From NCBI GenBank assembly GCA_963750045.1, contig CAVVPD010000003.1:248001-312000 (forward strand): a DNA stretch of 64,000 bases. Direction: 5' to 3'. The translations under genes and the position numbers were made by a program. Numbering within the stretch: position 1 is the stretch's first letter; every line of letters begins with the position of its first letter. The notes beneath the pieces are model-generated. The model did not search any database and was not told the origin of the DNA. It worked only from the letters and a program-made list of their open reading frames with translations. Source of the DNA: DASUAS01 sp963750045 (lineage in GTDB: Bacteria; Actinomycetota; Acidimicrobiia; IMCC26256; DASPTH01). Below, in pieces: positions 9,124-17,720 of this stretch.

Positions 9124-10644
9124 TCACTTCGAGAGCGTGGTCGAACCGTCGTTGCGCAGCAACAACGGTTTCCCGCCGTAGATCGCGATGCCGCGCCAGC
9201 GGTCGCGGAACAGCGTGGCCGCCGGGTCACTACGGGCGGCGAGACCCGGCGTGTTGGCGATCCCACCCCACGCGTCGACCACGTAGTAGCCGAACGCGGT
9301 GCCGTAGGCGGACACGACGACGAGGTCCCGCCCGAGGTCGGTGCCCCAGTACGGGGTCGAACCGCTCCCCACCGCGCCCTGGGTCGCGCTGCCGTACTTG
9401 TTCACGCCACCGTAGGTGTCGAGCACGAGGTAGCCGGCGCCGTCGGGCATGATCGCGATCGACCGCCCGAGATCGTTGCCGGGCCACGACGGGTTGCCCA
9501 GCCCGGCGATCGGGCCGGACGCCGCACTCCCCCACTTCGTGATCGCGCCGTCGCAGTTGAGGATGGCGTAGCCCTTGCCGTCGGGCATCACCGCGATCGA
9601 GCGCGCGGCGTCCAGGCCGGGGTAGTACGGCGCCCCCACGTTGCCGAGCAGGCCCGGGTCGGCTGCCGACCCGAATTTGTAGACGATGCCGTTGCCCGCG
9701 AGCACGACGTAGCCCTGGCCGTCGGGCATCGCCGCGATGTCGCGGAAGATGTCGGAGTCGGCCAGCGGCGGGGAGCCGAAGAACGGCGCGCCGTTGTAGG
9801 CACTCACGGCGCCGTTGCCGTTGAGCACGTAGTACCCGCCGGTCTGCAGGGCGGCGATGGCGCGACCCGGTTGGCGGAGGCTCACGGGGCACGGACCGGC
9901 GGCGGTGAGCGGCCCGAACAGGAGCCCGTCCGGCGGGCACTGCCCGGGCAGACCGCTCGACGTCAACATCTTGTTGTAGACGCCGAGCACCACGGTCGCG
10001 TAGTTGGGAGCGGTGGCCCAATTGCCGTTGCCCATGTCGTTCCACAGCGGCGCATGGCCCTTGGCGAAGTAGTGGTCGAAGTTGTACGCCGCGGTCGTGC
10101 GGTTGCTCCCCCACAACTCGGGGACCGGCGGATCGGGGATGTTCGTGGTACGCGAGTTGGCGTCGGCGTAGTTGCGCAGCAACTGCAGCTGGGAGCGCAC
10201 GCCGTTGAGCGCGCTCGCGAAGCCGAAACCGGTCCCGCAGGAGTCGCACGCCCCGATCCCGGCGAAGTTGTTGTCGTTCGGGTGCACCTGCCCGTAGTCC
10301 GGGTAGTAGAACCAGGCCGTCTCGACGATCGATTGCGCGAACGCGATGTCGCCACGCACGTTGTAGCGGTTGCCCTCGGTGACGAACATGTCGGCCAGCT
10401 GCTGGAGCGTCGCCCCGCCCGCGCGGTAGGGCAGCGTGCTCGGATCGAACTTCTGGTAGTAGGCGACGAGCTGGGCCGCGGTGAGGCGCGACTGGCCCAT
10501 CACCGGGACGCCCGCCGAACCGGGCGATCCGTCCGACGGCGGCGGCGCCGGCGGGCTCGGCGGGAGACAGCCGGCGAGCGCGAGCAGCACCACGAGCAGT
10601 GGGAGCAGGACGAGGCGGGCGCGGCGATGCATCAAGAGGGTCAT
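9124..10644 (-). CDS. lipoprotein with glucosaminidase domain and C-terminal propeller-like repeats
   Basis: Exported lipoprotein of 506 residues. A hydrophobic leader ends in a lipobox (LAGC, Cys26), followed by a Pro/Ser-rich spacer. Residues about 53-235 form an endo-beta-N-acetylglucosaminidase-type domain with Glu-containing motifs EGNRYNVRGDIAFAQSIVETAWF and HPNDNNFAGIG, so cell-wall peptidoglycan is the likely substrate. Residues about 255-500 hold five or six repeats of roughly 45 residues (pattern RSIAxMPDGxGYxVLxxxGxVxKxGSA), probably a beta-propeller for wall or surface binding. The start may instead be the second Met at 10632; neither has a good ribosome site. Confidence 0.8.
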   Translation of the reverse strand: MTLLMHRRARLVLLPLLVVLLALAGCLPPSPPAPPPSDGSPGSAGVPVMGQSRLTAAQLVAYYQKFDPSTLPYRAGGATLQQLADMFVTEGNRYNVRGDIAFAQSIVETAWFYYPDYGQVHPNDNNFAGIGACDSCGTGFGFASALNGVRSQLQLLRNYADANSRTTNIPDPPVPELWGSNRTTAAYNFDHYFAKGHAPLWNDMGNGNWATAPNYATVVLGVYNKMLTSSGLPGQCPPDGLLFGPLTAAGPCPVSLRQPGRAIAALQTGGYYVLNGNGAVSAYNGAPFFGSPPLADSDIFRDIAAMPDGQGYVVLAGNGIVYKFGSAADPGLLGNVGAPYYPGLDAARSIAVMPDGKGYAILNCDGAITKWGSAASGPIAGLGNPSWPGNDLGRSIAIMPDGAGYLVLDTYGGVNKYGSATQGAVGSGSTPYWGTDLGRDLVVVSAYGTAFGYYVVDAWGGIANTPGLAARSDPAATLFRDRWRGIAIYGGKPLLLRNDGSTTLSK

Positions 10645-10709
10645 CGGAGGAACCGGCGCTCGTATTGAGCGGAACTCACCCTAGACCGTTGGGTACCCTC
10701 AGCTCCGGC

Positions 10710-11321
10710 ATGATCGACGTCATCGACTACCGCGCGGGAAACGCACCGAGCGTCCTGTACGCGCTCGAACACCTCGAGATCCCCGCTCGGCGCGTGAGCG
10801 ATCCCGCCGATCTCGCCGGCTCCGAACGCATCATCCTGCCCGGGGTCGGTGCGGCGCGCGCCACCATCGACTCACTCGTCGAGCAGGATCTCGTGGGCGC
10901 GCTCTCGGACCGCGTGCAGGGCGACGGCATCCCGTTCCTCGGGATCTGCATCGGCCTCCAGGTGCTGTTCGACCACAGCGAGGAAGGTGACACCCCGGGT
11001 CTCGGCTGGGTCCCGGGCACCGTCTCGCGCTTTCCCGACACCGAACGCGTCCCCCAGATCGGTTGGAACGCGGTGCGGTTCACCCGCGAGCACCCCGTCA
11101 CCAGGGGGCTACCCGAGCGGGGACACTTCTACTTCGTCAACTCGTACTACTGCTCGCCGCGCGAGCCGGCCGACGCGCTCGGGCTCACCGACTACAGCGT
11201 CGAGTTCTGCTCCGTGGTCGCGCGCGACAACGTGCTCGCCACGCAGTTCCACGCGGAGAAGAGCGGCGAGCTCGGGCTCTCCCTGCTGCGCGAATTCTCG
11301 ACGTGGGAGCCCGCGTGCTGA
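10710..11321 (+). CDS. hisH: HisH-type glutamine amidotransferase, atypical subfamily
   Basis: Glutaminase subunit that frees ammonia from glutamine for its HisF-type partner. It has 203 residues. Class I amidotransferase triad: nucleophile Cys80 in FLGICIGLQVLFD, and His/Glu in ATQFHAEKSGELGL (HAE where HPE is usual). The N-terminus reads IDYRAGNAPSV rather than the common IDYGMGNLRSV, pointing to a distinct branch. The stop overlaps the GTG start of the hisF-like gene (GTGCTGA). No other histidine gene (hisA, hisB, hisG, hisI) is nearby, so histidine synthesis is not certain to be its role. Confidence 0.88.
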   Translation: MIDVIDYRAGNAPSVLYALEHLEIPARRVSDPADLAGSERIILPGVGAARATIDSLVEQDLVGALSDRVQGDGIPFLGICIGLQVLFDHSEEGDTPGLGWVPGTVSRFPDTERVPQIGWNAVRFTREHPVTRGLPERGHFYFVNSYYCSPREPADALGLTDYSVEFCSVVARDNVLATQFHAEKSGELGLSLLREFSTWEPAC

Positions 11322-12106
11322 CCAGACGACTCATCGCCTGCTTCGACGTCGTCAACGGGCGCGTCACCAAGGCCCAGCGGTTCCAGGACAACATCGACGT
11401 CGCGCCGGCCGAGGAGCTCGCGCAGCAGCTCTACGCAGACCAGATCGACGAGATCGTCTTCTACGACATCAAGGCCAGCGCGGAGAAGCGCAAGATCGAT
11501 CTCGACACCGTGCGGCGCGTCGCACACCACGTGTTCGTGCCTTTCACCGTCGGCGGGGGGATCCGCTCGGCCGACGACATGTTCGAGGTCCTGAAGGCCG
11601 GCGCCGAGAAGATCAGCGTCGACTCGATGGCAGTGCGCAACCCGGAGATCATCCGCGACGGCGCGCAGGCATTCGGGCGTCAGTGCGTGGTGCTGAGCAC
11701 CCAGGTCAAGCACGTGGGCATCCGCGACGGGATCCCGAGCGGCTACGAGGTGTTCATCGACGGCGCGCGGCTCGCCACCGGCATCGACGCCATCGACTGG
11801 GTGCGGCGCGGTGAGGATCTCGGCGCGGGAGAGATCGTCGTCAACAGCATCGATCGCGACGGCACCGCGTCGGGGTACGACCTCGACATCACCCGTGCCG
11901 TCGCCGACGCGGTCAACGTGCCCGTCATTGCGTCGGGCGGCGCCGGCACCGTCGACCACATCGCCGACGGCCTCACCGCGGGTGGCGCGTCGGCCGCGAT
12001 CATCAGCTCGATCCTCTACTCGCCCCGCTTCGACCGCAACGTCGGCGTGCGCGAGCTCAAGGACGGCCTCGCGCAGCGGTCCGTCCCGATGCGGCCCTAC
12101 CTCTGA
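11315..12106 (+). CDS. hisF: HisF-like imidazole glycerol phosphate synthase cyclase homologue lacking catalytic Asp130
   Basis: (beta/alpha)8 barrel of 263 residues, partner of the HisH-type protein it overlaps. Phosphate-binding loops (TVGGGIRS, ASGGAG) and Asp11 (ACFDVVNGRV) are kept. Aligned by hand to Thermotoga HisF without gaps, position 130, the second catalytic Asp (AIDAKR), is Gln (VVLSTQVKHVG), and Asn103 is Asp (SVDSMAVRNP). The C-terminal loop IISSILYSPRFDRN also departs from LAASVFHF. It could be a HisF variant with a shifted catalytic residue or a paralogue making another amidated product. GTG at 11315 gives the conserved MLTRRLIACFDV start. Confidence 0.85.
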   Translation: MLTRRLIACFDVVNGRVTKAQRFQDNIDVAPAEELAQQLYADQIDEIVFYDIKASAEKRKIDLDTVRRVAHHVFVPFTVGGGIRSADDMFEVLKAGAEKISVDSMAVRNPEIIRDGAQAFGRQCVVLSTQVKHVGIRDGIPSGYEVFIDGARLATGIDAIDWVRRGEDLGAGEIVVNSIDRDGTASGYDLDITRAVADAVNVPVIASGGAGTVDHIADGLTAGGASAAIISSILYSPRFDRNVGVRELKDGLAQRSVPMRPYL

Positions 12107-12124
12107 GCCGGTCGACCAGCCGGG

Positions 12125-12517
12125 TCAGGCGCGCTCGGCGAGCGGGGTGAGGAGCTCCCACTCGACGCCGGGCGCGTCGGCCCAGAGGCGATCGAGGTCG
12201 TAGAAGGCGCGGGTCTCGTCCAGGAACACGTGGACGATCACGTCCCCGTAGTCCATGAGCACCCAGGTCGAGTCGCCCAACCCCTCGACGCTCCGCGGGC
12301 TCTCGCCGTCGGAGAGCTTCAGCGCCAGCTCGACCTCGTCGACGATCGTGCGCACCAGGCGGGTGTTCGACGCGCTGACGAGCACGAAGGCCTCGGTGAT
12401 CGCGATGATCTCGCCGACGTCGAGCACGGTGACGTCCTCACCGTGCTTGTCCGCTGCCGCATGGGCGGCGACGCCGGCCCGTCGGTAGCCGTCCGAGATC
12501 GGATGCGTGGAAGTCAA
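12125..12517 (-). CDS. rsfS: ribosome silencing factor RsfS (Iojap family)
   Basis: Binds ribosomal protein L14 and blocks subunit joining under starvation (family knowledge). The core motifs DVTVLDVGEIIAITEAFVLVSASNTRLVRTIVDEVE, STWVLMDYGDVIVHVFLDETRAFYDLDRLW are present. No ATG or GTG lies at the right place, and the best start is a TTG at 12517 (MTSTHPISDGY), giving 130 residues and a 19-nt gap from the nadD stop. The nadD-rsfS order is the usual one. The start codon is the weak point of this call. Confidence 0.9.
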   Translation of the reverse strand: MTSTHPISDGYRRAGVAAHAAADKHGEDVTVLDVGEIIAITEAFVLVSASNTRLVRTIVDEVELALKLSDGESPRSVEGLGDSTWVLMDYGDVIVHVFLDETRAFYDLDRLWADAPGVEWELLTPLAERA

Positions 12518-12536
12518 GCGGCGGTCGATCGATGCG

Positions 12537-13130
12537 TCATCCGAGATCAGTGTAGAGGCCGTGCGATCGGATGGCCCGCACGACCTCGGGGGGCACCAGC
12601 CCGTCGACCGGGCGGCCGTGGCGCAGCCGGTGCCGCAACTCGGTCGACGCGATGTCGAGGCGGGGGATCGACACCCGTTCGACCCGCCAGCCCGGTCCCG
12701 GGGGTTCGGCGCGGGCATCGCCCTGGCGCTCCACCACGACGACGGTCGCCAGCGCGCGGGTCTCGCCCAGGCGCCGCCAGGTGGGCATGTTGGCGACGGC
12801 GTCGGCGCCGAGCACCAGGAAGAGGTCCCGGTGAGGACCGGCCAGCGCCTCGAGCGTGTCGGCGGTGACCGACGGCGCGTCCCGCTCGATCTCGATCGCC
12901 GACGCCTCGACGCCGTCGACGCCGTCGACCGCCGCCTGCACCAGCATCAAGCGGTGCGCCGCCGACGCCACGACCTTGCCACGCTTCTGCCACGGGTCAC
13001 CCGCCACCACGAGCAGGATCCGGTCGAGCCCGAGCGCGGTCCGCACCTCCGACGCGACGACCACGTGCCCGACGTGCACCGGATCGAAGGTGCCCCCGAA
13101 CACACCCAGGCGCTCCACGCTCGCGGCCAT
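12537..13130 (-). CDS. nadD: nicotinate-nucleotide adenylyltransferase
   Basis: Makes deamido-NAD from nicotinate mononucleotide and ATP in NAD synthesis. The nucleotidyltransferase signature GGTFDPVHVGH is at the N-terminus, ADAVANMPTW in the middle, and ASTELRHRL (the ISSTxIR equivalent) near the C-terminus. It has 197 residues from the ATG at 13130; an in-frame TTG two codons earlier is possible. It lies directly upstream of rsfS and would follow proA in the common actinobacterial order, but here a MoxR/VWA pair and a plus-strand ACT gene sit between proA and nadD. Confidence 0.93.
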   Translation of the reverse strand: MAASVERLGVFGGTFDPVHVGHVVVASEVRTALGLDRILLVVAGDPWQKRGKVVASAAHRLMLVQAAVDGVDGVEASAIEIERDAPSVTADTLEALAGPHRDLFLVLGADAVANMPTWRRLGETRALATVVVVERQGDARAEPPGPGWRVERVSIPRLDIASTELRHRLRHGRPVDGLVPPEVVRAIRSHGLYTDLG

Positions 13131-13209
13131 CGGCAAGGGAGTCTACGGGCGTGACGTGTGTTCACCCCGGCGAAACATTCGCGTCATCATCGCCCGTACC
13201 ATCGGGTGG

Positions 13210-13866
13210 GTGAGCGACGCCTCCGAGCCGGCCACCCACGTCCTCGTGCGGGTGTGGCTCCCCGACCGCCCCGGTGCCCTCGGCCTCGTGGCCTCGCGCA
13301 TCGGTGCCGTCGACGGCGACATCGTGGGGATGGACGTGCTCGAGCGCGGCGACAACGTGGCCGTCGACGAATTCGCCGTGGTGCTCCGGAAGTCGGTCGC
13401 GCTCGACCTGCTCGTGCGTGAGATCGAAGAGGTCGACGGCGCGAGCGTCGAGGAGGTGCGGATCATCGACCACTTCCCCGACCCGCGCCTCGACGCGCTC
13501 GAGTCGGCCACGACGCTGTGCTCGGCGACCAGCGTCGACACGCTGCTGCAGACCCTGGTCCAGCAGACGCTGCGCGAGTTCCTCGCCGACTGGAGCGCGC
13601 TCGTCGTCGAAGGATCGGTGCTGGCGTCGGCAGGCGACGTCACACCCGACGCGTCGGTGCTGGGCGCGCTCGTCGCCGGCACCTCGGCGTCGCCGATGGT
13701 CGCCGACGGCACCACCGGGCCCGACGACCTCGCGGTGGCCTCGCTCCCCGGGCACGACGCCGCGCTCCTCCTCGGCCGCGACGGTCACGCCTTCCGCCGG
13801 CGTGAGCGGGCGCAGCTCAACGCGCTGTCGGGCATCGCCGACCGCACGTGGGGCCTGCTGACCTGA
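13210..13866 (+). CDS. ACT-domain protein with unassigned C-terminal domain
   Basis: Protein of 218 residues from GTG 13210 (VSDASEPATH). Residues about 8-80 form an ACT-like fold (RVWLPDRPGALGLVASRIGAVDGDIVGMDVLERG), usually an amino-acid sensing module. The rest (LQTLVQQTLREFLADWSALVVEGSVLASAG... HDAALLLGRDGHAFRRRERAQLNALSGIADR) resembles a GAF-like sensor domain, but this is only an impression. No DNA-binding or catalytic motif is visible. It is the only plus-strand gene in the 12-40 kb run, divergent from nadD (79 nt) and convergent with the VWA gene (21 nt). Confidence 0.7.
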   Translation: MSDASEPATHVLVRVWLPDRPGALGLVASRIGAVDGDIVGMDVLERGDNVAVDEFAVVLRKSVALDLLVREIEEVDGASVEEVRIIDHFPDPRLDALESATTLCSATSVDTLLQTLVQQTLREFLADWSALVVEGSVLASAGDVTPDASVLGALVAGTSASPMVADGTTGPDDLAVASLPGHDAALLLGRDGHAFRRRERAQLNALSGIADRTWGLLT

Positions 13867-13887
13867 CCCCCGACCGACCGAAGGGGA

Positions 13888-15297
13888 CTAACCCTCGGCG
13901 ATGGTGCCGACGAACTGGGTGAGCTGGCGCAGGTTGCGGCACTCGAACACGCCGTCGCAGTACTTCCCGTACTCCGACACGATCGAGTCACCGGTGTCCC
14001 AGTACCCACGCGGTTCGGGGTCGAGCCAGTAGACGTGCCGACCGCGCTTGCGCATCTCGTCGACCACCCAAGCTTCCGACGCGTGGTAGTTGTTGCGCGC
14101 GTCGCCGAGCAGGATGATCGACGACTTCGGCGTGATCTCCGAGTAGTGCCGCTGGTGCCACACCTCGAACGCGTGGCCGTAGTCGGAGTGACCGTCGACC
14201 CAGACCACGTCGGCCTCGGTGTTCACTCGTTGCACGGCCTCGGTGACGTCGTCGGCCTCCTGGAAGTAGCGCGTGACCTCGTCGATGCCGTCGATGAACA
14301 CCCACGACCGGACCTTCGAGAACTGGCTCGCCATCGCGTACACGAACTGGAGCGTGAAGCGGGCGAAGCTCGCGACCGAACCGGAGATGTCGGCCACCAC
14401 CATGATCTCGGGCTTCGACGGATGCGGGTTCTTGAACTTCGGATCGGCGGGCACGCCGCCGTAGGACAACGACTCGCGGATGGTCTTGCGGAAGTCGAGG
14501 TGGCCGCGGTGGCGCCGCCGCCTCCGTTGCGCGAGGCGTGCCGCCATCGCCCGCGTCAACGGGTAGACGGCCTGCTGCAGCGCCAGCATCTCCTCGCGCG
14601 ACGCGTGCATGAACTCGATGTCCTCCGGGAGGGGCTTGCGCAGCGTGCGGGCCATCGCCTCGACGCCACGGTCGGCGACGAGGCGCCGGCGGATCTCCTC
14701 CTCGATGAGCTCGCGCAGCTCCTTCAACCGCTGCTGGAACTCCTCGTGGGCGAGCCGGTCGGCCAGCTCGCCCTCCTCGATCTCGCCACGCTCACGCGCC
14801 TGCTCCACCAGGCGGGACTGCAGGTCGTCGAGGTCGAGCTGACGCAGGGTCCGGTAGAGGTAGTAGGTGCCGCCCACCGGCCGGCCCGGTTCCATCCCGG
14901 CGAACTGCTGCACCGCCATCGTCGCGAGCCGGCGGAGCGCGTCGCGGTCCATGTTCTGGAGCGCGTTGAGCAACATCGCCGCCAGCTCCTCGCGCGACAT
15001 CGGGGTGCCCCCGGCGCCACCGGCAGCCTCGCCCTCCTGCAGCGCGCCCTCTTCGGTGTCACGCAGCTCGTCGCTGTCGCCGAGCACGCCCGAGCTGAAC
15101 AGCGAGAAGTACACCTCGAAGACGGTCTCGAACGCGCGTTGGTGGCGGTGGTGCTTCACCAACGTGGCGCTGAGCACCGACTTGAACATCTCACGGTCGT
15201 CGATGGGGATGTACTCGATCGCGCGCATCGCGTCGAGGTTCTCGGTCATCGACACCGGGAGCCCGGCCGTCCGCAGCTCGTGGACGAAGCCCTGCAT
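13888..15297 (-). CDS. VWA domain-containing CoxE-like protein
   Basis: Partner of MoxR-type ATPases; such pairs act as metal-dependent chaperones or cofactor-insertion machines (e.g. CoxD/CoxE). About 469 residues. The N-terminal helical part (FVHELRTAGLPVSMTENLDAM) is followed by a long charged coiled-coil-like stretch (EEIRRRLVADRG) and a C-terminal VWA domain with MIDAS DxSxS (VADISGSVASF). The ATG at 15297 is used. The homology may begin slightly earlier (LSTLTTPSASLSLLDV), where a CTG at 15345 would overlap the MoxR stop. No CO dehydrogenase genes are near, so the client protein is unknown. Confidence 0.85.
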   Translation of the reverse strand: MQGFVHELRTAGLPVSMTENLDAMRAIEYIPIDDREMFKSVLSATLVKHHRHQRAFETVFEVYFSLFSSGVLGDSDELRDTEEGALQEGEAAGGAGGTPMSREELAAMLLNALQNMDRDALRRLATMAVQQFAGMEPGRPVGGTYYLYRTLRQLDLDDLQSRLVEQARERGEIEEGELADRLAHEEFQQRLKELRELIEEEIRRRLVADRGVEAMARTLRKPLPEDIEFMHASREEMLALQQAVYPLTRAMAARLAQRRRRRHRGHLDFRKTIRESLSYGGVPADPKFKNPHPSKPEIMVVADISGSVASFARFTLQFVYAMASQFSKVRSWVFIDGIDEVTRYFQEADDVTEAVQRVNTEADVVWVDGHSDYGHAFEVWHQRHYSEITPKSSIILLGDARNNYHASEAWVVDEMRKRGRHVYWLDPEPRGYWDTGDSIVSEYGKYCDGVFECRNLRQLTQFVGTIAEG

Positions 15298-15341
15298 GAC
15301 GTCGAGCAACGAGAGCGACGCCGACGGTGTCGTGAGGGTGC

Positions 15342-16226
15342 TCAGACCGTGCTCCCGTCGGGAACCTGCAGCTCCTTGCGGGCCTTGGTGATGTCGGACT
15401 GGTACTTGAGCAGCACGTGCAGCGTCTCGCCGATGACCTCGGGGTCGATGTCGGACTTCCCGAGGTAGAGCAGCGTGCGGGCCCAGTCGATGGTCTCCGA
15501 GATCGACGGCGCCTTCTTGAGCTCGAGCGCACGGATCGACCGCACGACGCGGGCGATCTGCTCGGCGAGGTGCTCGTCGACCTCGGGCACGCGCACCCGC
15601 ACGATCGCCTTCTCGCGCTCGATGTCCGGATAGTCGATGTGGAGGTAGAGACAACGGCGCTTCAGCGCCTCCGAGAGCTCACGGGTGTTGTTCGACGTGA
15701 GCAGCACGATCGGGCGCTGCTGGTTCCCGACGATGGTCCCGAGCTCCGGGATCGACACCTGGAAGTCGGAGAGCACCTCGAGGAGGAGCGCCTCGGTCTC
15801 GATCTCGACCCGGTCGACCTCGTCGATGAGGAGCACCACGGGCTCCTCGGAGCGGATGGCCTCGAGCAGCGGGCGGGTGAGGAGGAAGGGCTCGGAGAAG
15901 ATGTCGGACTCGACGTCCTCCCACTCCGAGTCGTGCCCCTTGTCGACCTGGATGCGCAGGAGCTGCTTCTTGTAGTTCCACTCGTAGAGCGCTTTGGCCT
16001 CGTCGAGACCCTCGTAGCACTGGAGCCGGATCAGGCGGGCGCCGGTGACCTCGGCGATCGCCTTGGCCAACTCCGTCTTGCCCACGCCGGCTGGCCCCTC
16101 GACCAGCACCGGCTTCTCCAGCCGGTCGGCGAGGAACACGACCCCCGAGATGGCGGAGTCGGCGAGGTAGTCCGCCGCCCCCAGCCTCTTCGTGACGTCG
16201 TCGACCGATTCGAAGCGTTCTGCCAT
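15342..16226 (-). CDS. MoxR-family AAA+ ATPase
   Basis: AAA+ ATPase of 294 residues with Walker A GPAGVGKTE, Walker B VVLLIDEVDRVE, sensor 1 LTSNNTRELSEALKRRC. It is expected to remodel or activate a client together with the VWA protein encoded directly downstream. The pair is inserted between proA and the nadD-rsfS genes. The ATG at 16226 is preceded in frame by VDIP, and no stronger start exists. Distance to proA upstream is 26 nt, so it may share the proA transcript. Confidence 0.92.
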   Translation of the reverse strand: MAERFESVDDVTKRLGAADYLADSAISGVVFLADRLEKPVLVEGPAGVGKTELAKAIAEVTGARLIRLQCYEGLDEAKALYEWNYKKQLLRIQVDKGHDSEWEDVESDIFSEPFLLTRPLLEAIRSEEPVVLLIDEVDRVEIETEALLLEVLSDFQVSIPELGTIVGNQQRPIVLLTSNNTRELSEALKRRCLYLHIDYPDIEREKAIVRVRVPEVDEHLAEQIARVVRSIRALELKKAPSISETIDWARTLLYLGKSDIDPEVIGETLHVLLKYQSDITKARKELQVPDGSTV

Positions 16227-16252
16227 TGGTATGTCGACCTGCTCTCTCGTGA

Positions 16253-17526
16253 CTAGTGCCGCACTTGACCGTCGCCCCACACGACGTACTTGTAGGTCGT
16301 GAGCTCTCGCAACGCCATGGGGCCGCGTGCGTGCAGTTTCTGGGTGGAGATGCCGATCTCGGCGCCGAAACCGAACTCGGCACCGTCGGTGAACCGGGTG
16401 GACGCGTTCACGACGACGGTGCCGGCGTCGACCGCGTCGGTGAACCGCTCGGCGGCGGCGAGGTCGCGGGTGAGGATGGCCTCGGTGTGGCCCGAGCCGA
16501 ACCGGTTGACGTGGTCGATCGCAGCCTCGATCGACGGGACCACCGCCACGCTCAGCTTGAGGGCGAGGAACTCGCGGCGCGAAGTCGGCGTCGGTGGCCT
16601 CGCCCATGGCCGGGACGCGGGCGCGCGCGCCGGCGTCGCCGACGAGCTCGACACCGTGCTCCACCGAACGCGTCGCACACTCGGGGGAGGAAGGCGTCGG
16701 CGACGGTCTCGTGGACCACGAGCGACTCGGCCGCGTTGCAGACGCTCGGGCGCTGGGTCTTGGCGTTGACCACGACGTCGAGCGCGGTGTCGAGATCGGC
16801 CGCGGCGTCGACGTAGACATGGCAGTTGCCGTCACCGTCGATGATGACGGGGACGGTGGCGTGGTCGCGGATGCTCTGGATCAGGGCCGGTCCGCCCCGG
16901 GGGATCAGGCAGTCGACCACGTCGGTGAGCTGCATGAGCTCGACCGCAGCCTCGTGGCGCACGTCGTCGACGAGCAGGACCGCGTCGGCAGGCAGCCCCG
17001 CCTTGGTCAGACCGTCGCGCAACGCCTCGGCGATCGCGACGTTGGACCGGAGGGCGGTGGCCGAGCCCCGCAGGATGACGGCGTTGCCCGACTTCATGCA
17101 GATGCCGGCGGCGTCGCTGGTGACGTTGGGCCGGTTCTCGTAGATGATCGCCACGACGCCGAGCGGCACCCGTCGCCGCTCGATGCGCAGCCCGTTGGGC
17201 CGCCGCCAGCCGTCGAGCACCTCGCCGATCGGATCGGCCCGCCCGGCGACCGCCCGCAGCCCGTCGGCCATGGCCACGATCCGGCCCTCGTCGAGCCGGA
17301 GCCGGTCGAGCGGCCCGGGCTCCATCCCCGCGGCCGTCGCGGCTTCGACGTCGAGGCGGTTGGCCTCGAGCACCTCGGCGACGCGGTCGACGAGGAGGTC
17401 GGCGCCGGCGAGCAGGGCGGCGTTCTTCTCGGCGGTCGAAGCCGCACCCAGCGCGGAGGATGCGGCCTTCGCCCGACGCCCCAACGCGGCCACGCCCGAC
17501 TCGGGCACGTCAGGCGTCACGGACAT
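16253..17526 (-). CDS. proA: gamma-glutamyl phosphate reductase, two frameshifts
   Basis: Reduces gamma-glutamyl phosphate to glutamate semialdehyde with NADPH in proline synthesis. Motifs: IIYENRPNVTSDAAG, LIPRGGPALI, the Cys nucleophile region TQRPSVCNAAESLVVH, and RFGSGHTEAILT. Two extra bases split the frame: one in CC at 16664-16665 (between DAF and VEHGVELVGDAG) and one in GG at 16576-16577 (between DADFA and REFLALKLSV). Corrected length is 423 residues, normal for ProA. ATG 17526 starts MSVTPDVPESGVAALG. Two indels 88 nt apart in a biosynthetic gene suggest poor local sequence accuracy. Confidence 0.88.
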
Positions 17527-17623
17527 GCGGGCGAGTGTAATCGGGGGGCGAGAACCGGCTTCCGGCCGTTCCCCCGTTCCCCCGGGCGCCCCGCCCGGCC
17601 GGCCCGGGCCGAAGTTCGGGAGG

Positions 17624-17707
17624 GGTGAGGCCGCGCCGCCCGCCAGCCGCGCAGCCCGCCGGATCGGAGACCCGGAAGCGCTGCGGCCGGGGCGACCCGG
17701 CCTCACC
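17624..17707. repeat. long inverted repeat in proB-proA gap (arm pair 1)
   Basis: Ten-bp perfect arms GGTGAGGCCG (17624-17633) and CGGCCTCACC (17698-17707) enclose 64 nt. Inside, CGCAGC and GCTGCG form a second nested pair. Such nesting suggests a folded RNA, though chance pairing is common at this GC content. Confidence 0.5.
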
Positions 17708-17720
17708 TACCTCCCGCTCC

